The notes under the pieces are model-generated. The model saw only the letters and a program-made list of their open reading frames with translations. It made no database searches and had not been told where the DNA came from. A stretch of 6,155 nt of DNA from the NCBI GenBank assembly GCA_013214885.1, contig JABSRS010000219.1, positions 1 through 6,155 on the forward strand. The letters are read 5' to 3'. Both the position numbers and the translations under genes were made by a program. Position 1 is the stretch's first letter. Each line of letters starts with the position of its first letter. This document shows positions 1-6,155 of the stretch, one piece after another. Origin of the DNA: Gammaproteobacteria bacterium (GTDB lineage: Bacteria > Pseudomonadota > Gammaproteobacteria > Enterobacterales > Psychrobiaceae).

Positions 1-848
1 CGAGTTATGGGTTCGCCGACCTTAAATTCCAGAGTTTTTGGCCATGATTGTTCTAAAATGACAAAGTCACTAACTAACCAATCACCAGGAAAATCACTGG
101 GGGCTGTCGAAATTTCCAATGCATGATTGTCGCTTAAAATGGTCACTGGTTTAGAGCGGCCGCCACCAAAAAAGTCACGTTGTCCTAGTTGAATATCACC
201 TCGAAAAACACTGCCTTGCAGTTCGACATCGCCAGCATGTGTTGGGCGAATTGAATAGCGCCGGGTAATCACTCTAAATCGTCTACCATCAAGATTTTCT
301 GTCGAGTCGGCATCTTCACCAAGCTGGGTGATTTCGGCATTGGCTAGTTGTGGTGCTTGTAATTGGGCACGTTGCAATGAGGCACCAATAAACAATTTAA
401 CTGTGTAGATTAGTTGCTGGCCAACGTACAAGCTGTCAGTCGATAATTGTGTTTTTAATAAAATGTCAGCGTTGGGTAATACGGTACTGCTGGTGTTAGT
501 TATAGCTAACGAAATTGGAGCAGAGCTGATGCCATCAATGGTAAAAGCTGGAATGCGGTATTGACCAATCTGTTGGGCAATAATATTAATGGTCCAACTC
601 GATTGACGTCTGATGCTACCATTTATTAACGCTGTGCCGCGCCTTATCTTGGGTTGTCCGACGATAAAATCATCGAGTAGGGCGGAGGTATCGAGTTGAC
701 TTGGGCTAATGCTGTCATCAGCCGTAATGGTCAATACTATCGTTTCTCCAGCCATGGCTTGAGTGCGGTCTACTTGAGCGGTTAAAGTCGTTAGGGCATA
801 ACCAAAAGGTGATGCTAAGACTAGCAATAAAAATATTAACTTACGCAT
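1..848 (-). CDS. batD: BatD-family protein, 5' part (runs off the left edge)
   Basis: The reading frame is open from an ATG at 848-846 to the window edge: 282 complete codons and no stop, so the gene is cut by the window. Residues 1-18 form a signal peptide: Arg2-Lys3, a Leu/Ile/Phe-rich core, and a likely cleavage site after Gly-Tyr-Ala18. The rest is beta-rich and reads as consecutive Ig-like domains of the BatD (oxygen-tolerance) family. A first domain spans about 20-120, with W85 and an IPAF motif at 99-102. A second begins near 127 and has a YVGQQ motif at 141-145. A third seems to start at the very end, with VGEPIT. Family members usually continue to a C-terminal membrane segment, which would lie outside. 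The start shares one base with the batB/C stop (TAATG). A GGA at 864-866 is too far upstream for a good ribosome site, so translation is probably coupled. The role is inferred: a periplasmic partner of the BatA/BatB proteins. Confidence 0.88.
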   Translation of the reverse strand, partial: MRKLIFLLLVLASPFGYALTTLTAQVDRTQAMAGETIVLTITADDSISPSQLDTSALLDDFIVGQPKIRRGTALINGSIRRQSSWTINIIAQQIGQYRIPAFTIDGISSAPISLAITNTSSTVLPNADILLKTQLSTDSLYVGQQLIYTVKLFIGASLQRAQLQAPQLANAEITQLGEDADSTENLDGRRFRVITRRYSIRPTHAGDVELQGSVFRGDIQLGQRDFFGGGRSKPVTILSDNHALEISTAPSDFPGDWLVSDFVILEQSWPKTLEFKVGEPIT

Positions 849-850
849 TA
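846..850 (-). promoter_or_regulatory. TAATG stop-start overlap joining batB/C and batD
   Basis: The batB/C stop TAA (850-848) and the batD start ATG (848-846) share one base, the same junction as between batA and batB/C. No close Shine-Dalgarno site is present (the nearest GGA is 15 nt away), so batD translation likely depends on ribosomes finishing batB/C. Confidence 0.7.
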
Positions 851-2791
851 CCAATTTACTCTGTCCTTTTTAATAATTCGACCACTGCGGCGTTTTCTAG
901 CCTCCAGTGCCATTTTGTTTCTTAACAATAGTGAGGGATCATCGGCAACTTTTTTTAATAATTGCTCAAGGTGTCGCTGTTGCTCTTTGGTTAGGTTTTT
1001 ATCATCAAACAGTGATTGCTGTTTTTTGCCTTGCACTTTTTTCTCTGCTTCTTCTGCTTGTTCAGGAGGAGCGGTTTGTTGTTCATTTTCGTCCTCGGAT
1101 TGTTCACCCTGATCTTGTTGTTCTTGCTCTTGCTCTTGGTTTTGCTGTGAAGGGTCATTTTGATCTGATTGCTGACTCTGTGAATCAGATTGCTCAGAGT
1201 CTTGCTGTTGGTCAGAGGATTGCTGTGAATCGTCTGACTGTTGGTCTTTTTGCTGTTCCTGGTCTTGCTCTTTATTTTCTTGGTCGCCTTCTTGTTGCGA
1301 CGAGTCATCACCTTGCTGTTGTTCTTTTTTTTGCTGTTGCTTTAATTTTTCGGCCAGTTGCAGGTTTCCTTGCGCCGCTGGATGATTCTCATCAGCACTT
1401 AACACCTGTTGATAGCGTGAAATCGCCTCATCGTATTGTTGCAATTTCATTAACGCATTGCCTTGATTATAGAGGGCGTCAGGGGTTTGTTGCGCTGAAA
1501 AAGCGTCTAACGCACCTTGATAATCTTTGGCGCGGTATAAGCTAGCTCCTTGCCAGTTGCTATCTTCAAATGTATTGGCCGCTTGTTCAAATTGACCTTG
1601 ATTGAAGGCTTTTATCCCTTGCTGATCTTTGGTTTGCCACAAGCTGTCCCAACCAGATGATGCCACGTTAGCAGCGGCATCAGACTTTGTTTTGGGCTGT
1701 GTCTCTGCATTTGTCTCTGGCTCTGACTCTGACATGGCCATGGCTGGTTTGGTGATAATCATTGGACTAAGTGCTAATGATAAAACTGCTAAGCTGGTTA
1801 ATATTCCGCGTCGAAAGGCCAAGGCAGCTATGGGTAACATAAATAACAGCAACCAGGGTCCAGATTCATCCCAAGCATCACCGAGTTTATTTTGAGAGAT
1901 GTTGGTGTCATAAAAGTCATGATCAGTCTTGGCCAAATGGATAATATCTGAATTATCGAGGGCAATTTTGGCAAAGCGTCCATTAAACTGCCGAGCTAAA
2001 GTGGTTAATGGCGCTAGGGTTAATTTCGGCAATACAATATTACCGTTACTGTCTTTTAACAGCTCACCATTGGGTAATTTGATTGGCGCGCTATCAGTGC
2101 CGCCAACGGCTAAAATATGGAGAGAGAAATCGGTGTTGGCTAATAACTTGGTGATTTGACGTTGGTCACTGGCACTGATGCCGTCAGTGATCAGGTAAAT
2201 ATCACCAGACTCTTTTTGCGTTTGTTTAAATAACGTCAACGCAGCATCGATGCCCGTTGCTGGTTCGCTGCCATATTCGGGCATAATCTCTGGTGACAAG
2301 GCCGGCAATAGATTGAGCAGGTTATTAATATCTTCGGTCATTGGACTAATCACAAAAGCATCACCCGCATAAGCAATCAGCCCCGTTTCGCCTTCGGTTA
2401 ACTGATTAATTAGATCTGTGACTTTAAACCGCGCTCGGGTTAGGCGATTAGGCTTAATGTCAGTCGCGTACATCGACAATGACATGTCCATTACAATCAC
2501 TTGCGCACTGTTAACTTTAAATAATGGCTGTGGTAGTTTTTGCCAAGTTGGTCCTGCCAATGCGATAACGCTTACCACAAGCAGCAAGGCAAGAGTGTAC
2601 AAGGGCAGTTGTGTGTGTTTATCAGTATTGTTATCGATTAATAGCGTGGCTAAATGCGCTGGAATAAGTTTATGCCACTGGCCGCGCTGCTTGCTCGCGT
2701 TATGTAGCAGCGACAAAAAAATCAAACTCGGCAACAACAGTAATAAACACCAAGGCCTAATCAGATGGAAATTAGTGATAAATTCATTCAT
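848..2791 (-). CDS. BatB-BatC fusion: membrane-anchored VWA domain, TPR repeats and Gln-rich acidic tail
   Basis: This 647-residue protein joins what other bacteria encode as BatB and BatC. Two membrane segments (about 14-29 and 64-79) are followed by a VWA domain of roughly 95-290. It has an intact metal-site motif D102-x-S104-x-S106 and a second acidic loop ITDG at 201-204. Two more hydrophobic segments follow (about 313-326 and 330-346), separated by Arg327-Arg328. TPR-like helices occupy about 390-480, the clearest being ALYNQGNALMKLQQYDEA at 439-456. Then come about 108 low-complexity residues rich in Gln, Asp, Ser and Glu (485-592), and a conserved-looking end with VADDPSLLLRNKM at 615-627 and a basic tail. 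A longer frame reaches an ATG at 2860, but I chose the ATG at 2791. It overlaps the batA stop as TAATG, has GAGG 9 nt upstream (2801-2804), and gives the N-terminus normal for BatB, whereas the extra 23 residues only re-read batA. By charge distribution the VWA and TPR parts should both be periplasmic. Confidence 0.93.
   Translation of the reverse strand: MNEFITNFHLIRPWCLLLLLPSLIFLSLLHNASKQRGQWHKLIPAHLATLLIDNNTDKHTQLPLYTLALLLVVSVIALAGPTWQKLPQPLFKVNSAQVIVMDMSLSMYATDIKPNRLTRARFKVTDLINQLTEGETGLIAYAGDAFVISPMTEDINNLLNLLPALSPEIMPEYGSEPATGIDAALTLFKQTQKESGDIYLITDGISASDQRQITKLLANTDFSLHILAVGGTDSAPIKLPNGELLKDSNGNIVLPKLTLAPLTTLARQFNGRFAKIALDNSDIIHLAKTDHDFYDTNISQNKLGDAWDESGPWLLLFMLPIAALAFRRGILTSLAVLSLALSPMIITKPAMAMSESEPETNAETQPKTKSDAAANVASSGWDSLWQTKDQQGIKAFNQGQFEQAANTFEDSNWQGASLYRAKDYQGALDAFSAQQTPDALYNQGNALMKLQQYDEAISRYQQVLSADENHPAAQGNLQLAEKLKQQQKKEQQQGDDSSQQEGDQENKEQDQEQQKDQQSDDSQQSSDQQQDSEQSDSQSQQSDQNDPSQQNQEQEQEQQDQGEQSEDENEQQTAPPEQAEEAEKKVQGKKQQSLFDDKNLTKEQQRHLEQLLKKVADDPSLLLRNKMALEARKRRSGRIIKKDRVNW
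1016..1339 (-). repeat. Low-complexity tract encoding Gln/Asp/Ser/Glu-rich segment
   Basis: These bases encode residues 485-592 of the BatB-BatC fusion. Nearly every residue is Gln, Asp, Glu, Ser, Asn or Lys, with short runs of QQ and QQQ and EQ or DQ pairs. CAA and CAG codons are mixed rather than uniform. A short hexamer repeat (CAAGAG on the coding strand) is visible at about 1123-1138. The segment is probably disordered, hydrophilic and net acidic. Similar tails are common in BatC-type proteins, so it is a real part of the protein and not an insertion. The composition also keeps other frames open here, producing spurious ORFs on both strands. Confidence 0.85.
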
Positions 2792-2793
2792 TA
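2789..2793 (-). promoter_or_regulatory. TAATG stop-start overlap joining batA and batB/C, with upstream GAGG
   Basis: On the coding strand the batA stop TAA (2793-2791) and the batB/C start ATG (2791-2789) share one base. A GAGG ribosome site lies 9 nt upstream (2801-2804), inside the last codons of batA. This arrangement supports translational coupling and roughly matched output of the two VWA proteins, and it decides the start of the downstream gene. Confidence 0.8.
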
Positions 2794-3750
2794 GTGTCGA
2801 CCTCGCCATGATAGAAGCATCGCAACAAACGTTAATAATAACGCGATGGTTAAAGGCCAATAAAACAGTGCTTGTTGTGGGCGCATGATCTGCTCGTTAG
2901 CATCAATTTTTTCGAGTTTATCGAGTTGTTGATAGATATTGGCCAACTCTTTAGCATCGGTGGCTTTAAAATATTGGCCGTTGGTTGCTTTTGAGATGGC
3001 CGTTAACGAACGTTCGTCAATCGATGAGCCGCGATTAAAGAAACCAACTTGCTGCGCGCTGCCAACCCCAATGGTGTAAATGGTGACCTTGGCAGCAACG
3101 GCGAGTTGCAATGCCTGATCGGGCGTTAAGTTCCCTGCCGTATTTTCACCATCGGTTAATAAAATTAACACTCGGTTAGTGTTTTCGCGCCGATCAAAAC
3201 GTTTGACCGCCAGCCCAATAGCCTCACCGATTGCAGTTCGTTGACCCACCAAGCCTAATATCGACTCATCTAATAATTGCTTTACGGTGGCTAAATCAAA
3301 GGTTAGGGGAGCCTGGACATAGGCATTATCTGCAAACAAAATTAACCCTAAGCGGTCACCTGTTCGTTGTTCAATAAACTGTGCCAACACGGACTTAACC
3401 ATGGTTAAACGATCGACCCAGCGACCATTAAGGCGCATATCCTCTTCTTGCATTGATGCTGACAAATCTACCGCCAGCATTAGCTCGCGTGCCTGAGTCG
3501 GGGCAACGATTGGATCGCCAATCCATAAAGGACGACTAGCAGCAGTCACTAACAGTAACCAGATGATAGTGGTAATGGCTAAATTAGTGCGTGAGCTTGC
3601 TGTGGTGGTGATATTCCCTTGTGGAAACGCTTGGGTCGTGGCCACTTTAAGCGCCGCCATCGGTGCTTTGGTTGTTGCTGGTAATAACAAGTAACACAAC
3701 AACGGCAGGGGGATGGCAAAAAAGACCATTGGCCATTGAAATTCAAACAT
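2791..3750 (-). CDS. batA: BatA-type VWA-domain inner-membrane protein
   Basis: This 319-residue protein has the standard BatA layout. Two N-terminal hydrophobic segments (about 8-23 and 57-71) lead into a SRPLWIGDP motif at 72-80. A VWA domain spans about 88-275, and a final membrane segment lies at about 295-315 before the short basic end RGRH. The metal-ion-dependent adhesion site looks complete: D95-L-S97-A-S99 on the first strand, T172 in the RTAIGEA loop, and D200 in TDGEN (199-203). It should therefore bind a divalent metal and a protein ligand. Length and architecture are ordinary for the family. The ATG at 3750 overlaps the end of the DUF4381 gene by 8 nt. A weak GGA (3761-3763) sits 10 nt upstream, so coupling to the preceding gene is likely. 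It is a presumed partner of the MoxR ATPase and of the second VWA protein encoded next. The gene symbol follows the Bat naming scheme; local names vary. Confidence 0.94.
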   Translation of the reverse strand: MFEFQWPMVFFAIPLPLLCYLLLPATTKAPMAALKVATTQAFPQGNITTTASSRTNLAITTIIWLLLVTAASRPLWIGDPIVAPTQARELMLAVDLSASMQEEDMRLNGRWVDRLTMVKSVLAQFIEQRTGDRLGLILFADNAYVQAPLTFDLATVKQLLDESILGLVGQRTAIGEAIGLAVKRFDRRENTNRVLILLTDGENTAGNLTPDQALQLAVAAKVTIYTIGVGSAQQVGFFNRGSSIDERSLTAISKATNGQYFKATDAKELANIYQQLDKLEKIDANEQIMRPQQALFYWPLTIALLLTFVAMLLSWRGRH

Positions 3751-4207
3751 TTTTTACTATTCCGTTATTAATAGTGGCACGCGATAGACATCCGAGCCAA
3801 TGTTGCGCAATGGCTTGAAATACCGGATCTTGACCGCTCGGCTGACTATAAAGGGCTAAACAAGCATCGTTGCATGGTGTGTGCTGAGAACTCGCCAGTG
3901 TCAGATTAAGAAAATCGGCCCAAGCTTGTCCACTTAAGCGAGCAACATCTGTCACCGGGTAATAATGCAATGCCGCTTGCTTTAACAGGCGGTTAATCTG
4001 GTGATTGTCAGTGGTTAACTTAATTTGGGTCAGACATTGGCGCTTAACCGTCCAAAATTTTCGGTAGTTCACAAAAGCACGAACGGCGAAAAAAATGGTC
4101 AGCAATACGGCAATAATGACTAACCACCAACCTAATGCTAGTGGCCACAATCCAGGTGCCTGACCTAGAATAATTGGCTGTAATTCACTTAACGGATCAG
4201 GCGACAT
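3743..4207 (-). CDS. DUF4381-family small membrane protein
   Basis: This 154-residue protein has one clear membrane segment near the N-terminus (about 21-42). It begins with the family-typical aromatic stretch WPLALGWW at 21-28 and is followed by basic residues (R43, R49, K50, K55, R56). That charge pattern puts the N-terminus outside and the C-terminal two-thirds in the cytosol. The soluble part carries the family's helical core, with LLKQAALHYYP at 74-84 and a LSGQAWADFLN motif at 91-101. DUF4381 proteins are found almost only between DUF58 and batA genes in MoxR operons, as here. Their molecular role is unknown; a link between the cytosolic MoxR/DUF58 pair and the membrane VWA proteins is a reasonable guess from topology and position. 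The ATG at 4207 lies inside the end of the DUF58 gene (11 nt overlap) and has a good AAAAGG site 8 nt upstream (4216-4221). No catalytic motif is visible. Confidence 0.88.
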   Translation of the reverse strand: MSPDPLSELQPIILGQAPGLWPLALGWWLVIIAVLLTIFFAVRAFVNYRKFWTVKRQCLTQIKLTTDNHQINRLLKQAALHYYPVTDVARLSGQAWADFLNLTLASSQHTPCNDACLALYSQPSGQDPVFQAIAQHWLGCLSRATINNGIVKNV

Positions 4208-5138
4208 TATTAAAACCTTTTAACTGACTTAGCAGTGGTAAGTGACTGCTAAAGTGCAGAGTTCTGATGTTTAATTTCTTTAAAACAGCCATTCGCTTAT
4301 CTTGATTGTCCGTTGCTAGTTGTTGATATTTAGCTCTATTTGTTTGGTTGAGATTAAAGTGGTGGCGGGAATCACCATCGGTAATCGCCAAAGAACCCGT
4401 TAAGCTCTCGGGTAAACTATTCTCTAAGGGATCATGAACTTGGCAGCCAATAATCTCATTATGGCGCGATAACAACTGCAGTTGTTTACTCGCTTTGGCA
4501 CTGATGTCTGAAAAATCGGAAATGATAAACACTAAACTGCCAGGTTTAACCACGCGACGCAGCCGCATACACGATTGCTCAAATACATTATCGGCGCGTT
4601 GATTGTTTTTGAAATACTCTAGCCCCTGATTGTGCATCTTAACCAAATATTCAATCAGTGCTAGCGCGCCATGATGGCGGTTACGCGGTTTGAGCTCTCG
4701 GTGATCAAAATCGTTACACAATAAGGCACCAACCCGATCACCATTGGCAATAGCCGACCAACCAATGAGCGCGGCAATATGGCAAGCTTGGACTGATTTG
4801 AGGAGTAATTGCGAACCAAAATATTGCTGGTGATTTAAATCGACCAGTACATAGACTGGACGCTCGCGTTCTTCGCGGTAAATTTTGGTGTGAGTTTTAC
4901 CCGTACGCGCCGTAACCCGCCAATCAATAGCTCGAATGTCATCGCCGATTTGATAATGGCGACATTCATCAAATTCCATGCCGCGACCTTTAGTTTTAGC
5001 AATTAAAGTCCCCGCCATGTGAGACTTTATTTGGCTATTACTTGATAGGTCGAGCAGGGCACTGCGGCCGCGGTATTCCAATAACTCTTTGTGAGTTAAG
5101 GTGACACCGTTGGCAAAAGGCGGTAATTGGGCAGCCAT
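4197..5138 (-). CDS. DUF58-domain protein (VWA-like fold)
   Basis: This 313-residue protein has the DUF58 signature at 51-73: GRGMEFDECRHYQIGDDIRAIDW. The next conserved block leads through THTKIYREERERP (82-94) to the strand VYVLVDLN (95-102). DUF58 proteins have a VWA-like fold and are the usual companions of MoxR ATPases. In a canonical VWA domain the strand would end D-x-S-x-S. Here it is D100-L-N-H-Q, lacking both serines, so metal binding of the classic kind is doubtful. A second acidic strand, FIISDFSD, lies about two-thirds along, where the later metal-site loop would be. No signal peptide or membrane segment is seen, so it should be cytosolic. The ATG at 5138 is one base after the moxR stop and has no recognisable Shine-Dalgarno site (the upstream bases read GGTGCCTTAAT), which suggests re-initiation by ribosomes finishing moxR. 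The function is inferred: adaptor or substrate of MoxR. Confidence 0.92.
   Translation of the reverse strand: MAAQLPPFANGVTLTHKELLEYRGRSALLDLSSNSQIKSHMAGTLIAKTKGRGMEFDECRHYQIGDDIRAIDWRVTARTGKTHTKIYREERERPVYVLVDLNHQQYFGSQLLLKSVQACHIAALIGWSAIANGDRVGALLCNDFDHRELKPRNRHHGALALIEYLVKMHNQGLEYFKNNQRADNVFEQSCMRLRRVVKPGSLVFIISDFSDISAKASKQLQLLSRHNEIIGCQVHDPLENSLPESLTGSLAITDGDSRHHFNLNQTNRAKYQQLATDNQDKRMAVLKKLNIRTLHFSSHLPLLSQLKGFNNVA
4216..4221 (-). promoter_or_regulatory. Ribosome binding site of the DUF4381 gene
   Basis: AAAAGG on the coding strand, 8 nt before the ATG at 4207 and within the last codons of the DUF58 gene. It is one of the two well-placed ribosome sites in the operon (the other serves batB/C) and supports this start. 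Confidence 0.65.
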
Positions 5139-5139
5139 A

Positions 5140-6111
5140 TTAAGGCACCGGAACCAGAGCTAATAATTTATCGATCACCATCGATGGGGTAATCCCCTCA
5201 GACTCGGCTTCATAGCTCAGCAATAATCGATGGCGTAGCACATTTGGCAGCATCGCTTGAACATCATCTGGGCTAACAAAGTCACGACCCAGGAGATAAG
5301 CACGGGCACGAGCGCAGCGCTCCAGCGCAATAGTAGCACGTGGGCTGGCGCCATATTCAAGCCAGTTAGCAAGTGCCGGATCGTAGTTTTCTGGTGTTCT
5401 AGTCGCCACGATTAATTGCACGATGTACTCCTCAAGCGCTGGTGCTAAGTACAGCTCTAAACACGCTTTCCTAGCATCCATAATATTGGCCTGGCTTAAT
5501 TGTGGCACCTCGACCTGTGCTTGCTTTAGAGCCTCTTGACGATTTAGGGCCAATATTTGGTGCTCGGTAGCAGCGTCTGGATAATCAATTTTAATGTGCA
5601 TTAAAAAGCGATCAAGTTGCGCTTCAGGTAATGGATAAGTGCCTTCTTGCTCAATCGGGTTTTGGGTCGCCATCACTAAAAACAGCTCTGGTAACTGGTA
5701 AGTCGTGCTGCCAACGGTGATTTGGCGCTCACCCATCGCTTCTAACAATGCAGATTGCACTTTTGCAGGTGCGCGGTTTATTTCATCGGCTAAAATCAGG
5801 TTGTGAAATAATGGACCTTTTTGAAACTCAAACTCATGGGTTTCTGGCCGGTAAATGTCAGTACCGGTTAAATCGGCTGGCAGTAAGTCAGGGGTGAACT
5901 GAACCCGGTGAAAATCGGCTTCGATGCCATCTGACAGTGCTTTAATCGCGCGTGTTTTTGCTAAACCAGGAGGACCTTCGACCAGAATATGACCATCGGC
6001 AAGTAAGCTAATTAGCATGCATTGAGTGAGATGAGATTGACCTAAAATTTGGGTGTCTAAATATTGCTTTAACTGGGAAAACTTATCTATTGCCATTTGT
6101 TGAGAATCCAT
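5140..6111 (-). CDS. MoxR-family AAA+ ATPase
   Basis: This 323-residue protein is full length for the family, and every AAA+ element is present. Walker A is GPPGLAKT at 46-53. Walker B is LILADEINRAP at 105-115 (D109, E110). Sensor 1 lies in MATQNPIEQEGTYPLPEAQ at 147-165 (N151). A probable arginine finger is R168 in LDRF, and sensor 2 is GASPRA at 254-259 (R258). A C-terminal helical lid follows. MoxR ATPases are thought to act as ATP-driven remodelling factors for VWA-domain partners, and here such partners are encoded directly downstream. The protein has no membrane segment and should be cytosolic. An in-frame stop at 6139-6141 and the absence of other start codons limit the start to the ATG at 6111 or the one at residue 6 (6096). 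I kept 6111, although neither has a convincing ribosome site. It is first in the operon as far as visible. The moxR label is a family name, so no symbol is assigned. Confidence 0.96.
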   Translation of the reverse strand: MDSQQMAIDKFSQLKQYLDTQILGQSHLTQCMLISLLADGHILVEGPPGLAKTRAIKALSDGIEADFHRVQFTPDLLPADLTGTDIYRPETHEFEFQKGPLFHNLILADEINRAPAKVQSALLEAMGERQITVGSTTYQLPELFLVMATQNPIEQEGTYPLPEAQLDRFLMHIKIDYPDAATEHQILALNRQEALKQAQVEVPQLSQANIMDARKACLELYLAPALEEYIVQLIVATRTPENYDPALANWLEYGASPRATIALERCARARAYLLGRDFVSPDDVQAMLPNVLRHRLLLSYEAESEGITPSMVIDKLLALVPVP

Positions 6112-6155
6112 TTTATTACAAGTTGGTTGCGCATTGTTTTATTGTGACCTAATCG
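6112..6155. other. Short upstream region before moxR
   Basis: These 44 AT-rich bases are the only visible sequence not assigned to a gene. Read toward moxR they contain an in-frame stop (6139-6141), no Shine-Dalgarno-like purine run next to the ATG, and no -35/-10 pair with acceptable spacing. The promoter, if it is here, probably lies beyond the right edge. Confidence 0.5.

Noticed and set aside
991..1311. Minus-strand 106-codon frame rich in Lys, Asn and Ser
   Set aside because: It is the out-of-frame reading of the Gln-rich tract; its composition is that of a frameshifted CAA/CAG/GAT repeat and it has no ribosome site or conserved motif.
1016..1339. CRISPR-like or tandem DNA repeat
   Set aside because: The repeats are irregular, codon-based and in frame within a coding region; there are no uniform repeats with unique spacers.
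907..1545. Plus-strand open frame of 212 codons, with smaller ones at 915-1112, 1629-1895, 1929-2159 and 2418-2888
   Set aside because: All lie opposite the BatB-BatC gene (2418-2888 also runs into the end of batA), resemble no family, and owe their length largely to the low-complexity tract or chance.
6143..6155. TGTGA half-site resembling one arm of a CRP site
   Set aside because: The second arm would begin at 6154, where the bases are CG instead of TC, and the rest is outside the window. A five-base match alone is not evidence.
1..6155. A new defence or conflict system built around MoxR and VWA proteins
   Set aside because: MoxR-VWA pairs do occur in conflict systems, but here the full MoxR/DUF58/DUF4381/BatA/BatB-C/BatD order of the common chromosomal operon is present, with no effector domain, mobile element or composition shift.

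Overview
The window holds one tightly packed minus-strand operon and essentially nothing else. Reading in the direction of transcription (6155 to 1), the order is: a MoxR-type AAA+ ATPase, a DUF58 protein, a small DUF4381 membrane protein, a BatA-type membrane-anchored VWA protein, a BatB-BatC fusion (VWA plus TPR plus long acidic Gln-rich tail), and the 5' part of batD, which runs off the left edge. This is the MoxR/Bat (Bacteroides aerotolerance-like) gene set. Moderate-to-low GC, the fused BatB/BatC form and the protein flavour suggest a gammaproteobacterium, probably a marine one of the Alteromonadales (Shewanella-like). The genus is inference and cannot be fixed from this window.

Layout: moxR 5140-6111; DUF58 4197-5138 (1 nt gap); DUF4381 3743-4207 (11 nt overlap with DUF58); batA 2791-3750 (8 nt overlap); batB/C 848-2791 (start corrected to 2791, 1 nt TAATG overlap); batD from 848 to beyond position 1 (1 nt TAATG overlap). 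Only 44 bases (6112-6155) lie upstream of moxR; they hold an in-frame stop but no promoter I can defend. Nothing on the plus strand looks like a gene.

How the parts may work together: MoxR ATPases are thought to act as chaperone-like remodellers of VWA partners. Here the cytosolic ATPase and DUF58 protein are co-translated with three inner-membrane proteins and one secreted or membrane-anchored protein. By the positive-inside rule, both VWA domains and the TPR/Gln-rich tail are predicted to face the periplasm, as is the exported BatD. The likely output is an envelope-associated complex linked to stress tolerance or maturation of surface or periplasmic proteins. The exact substrate is unknown for this family.

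I found no new system. The points most worth a second look are the BatB-BatC fusion with a signal-peptide-like joint, the roughly 108-residue low-complexity Gln/Asp/Ser/Glu segment, and the degenerate metal site of the DUF58 protein.
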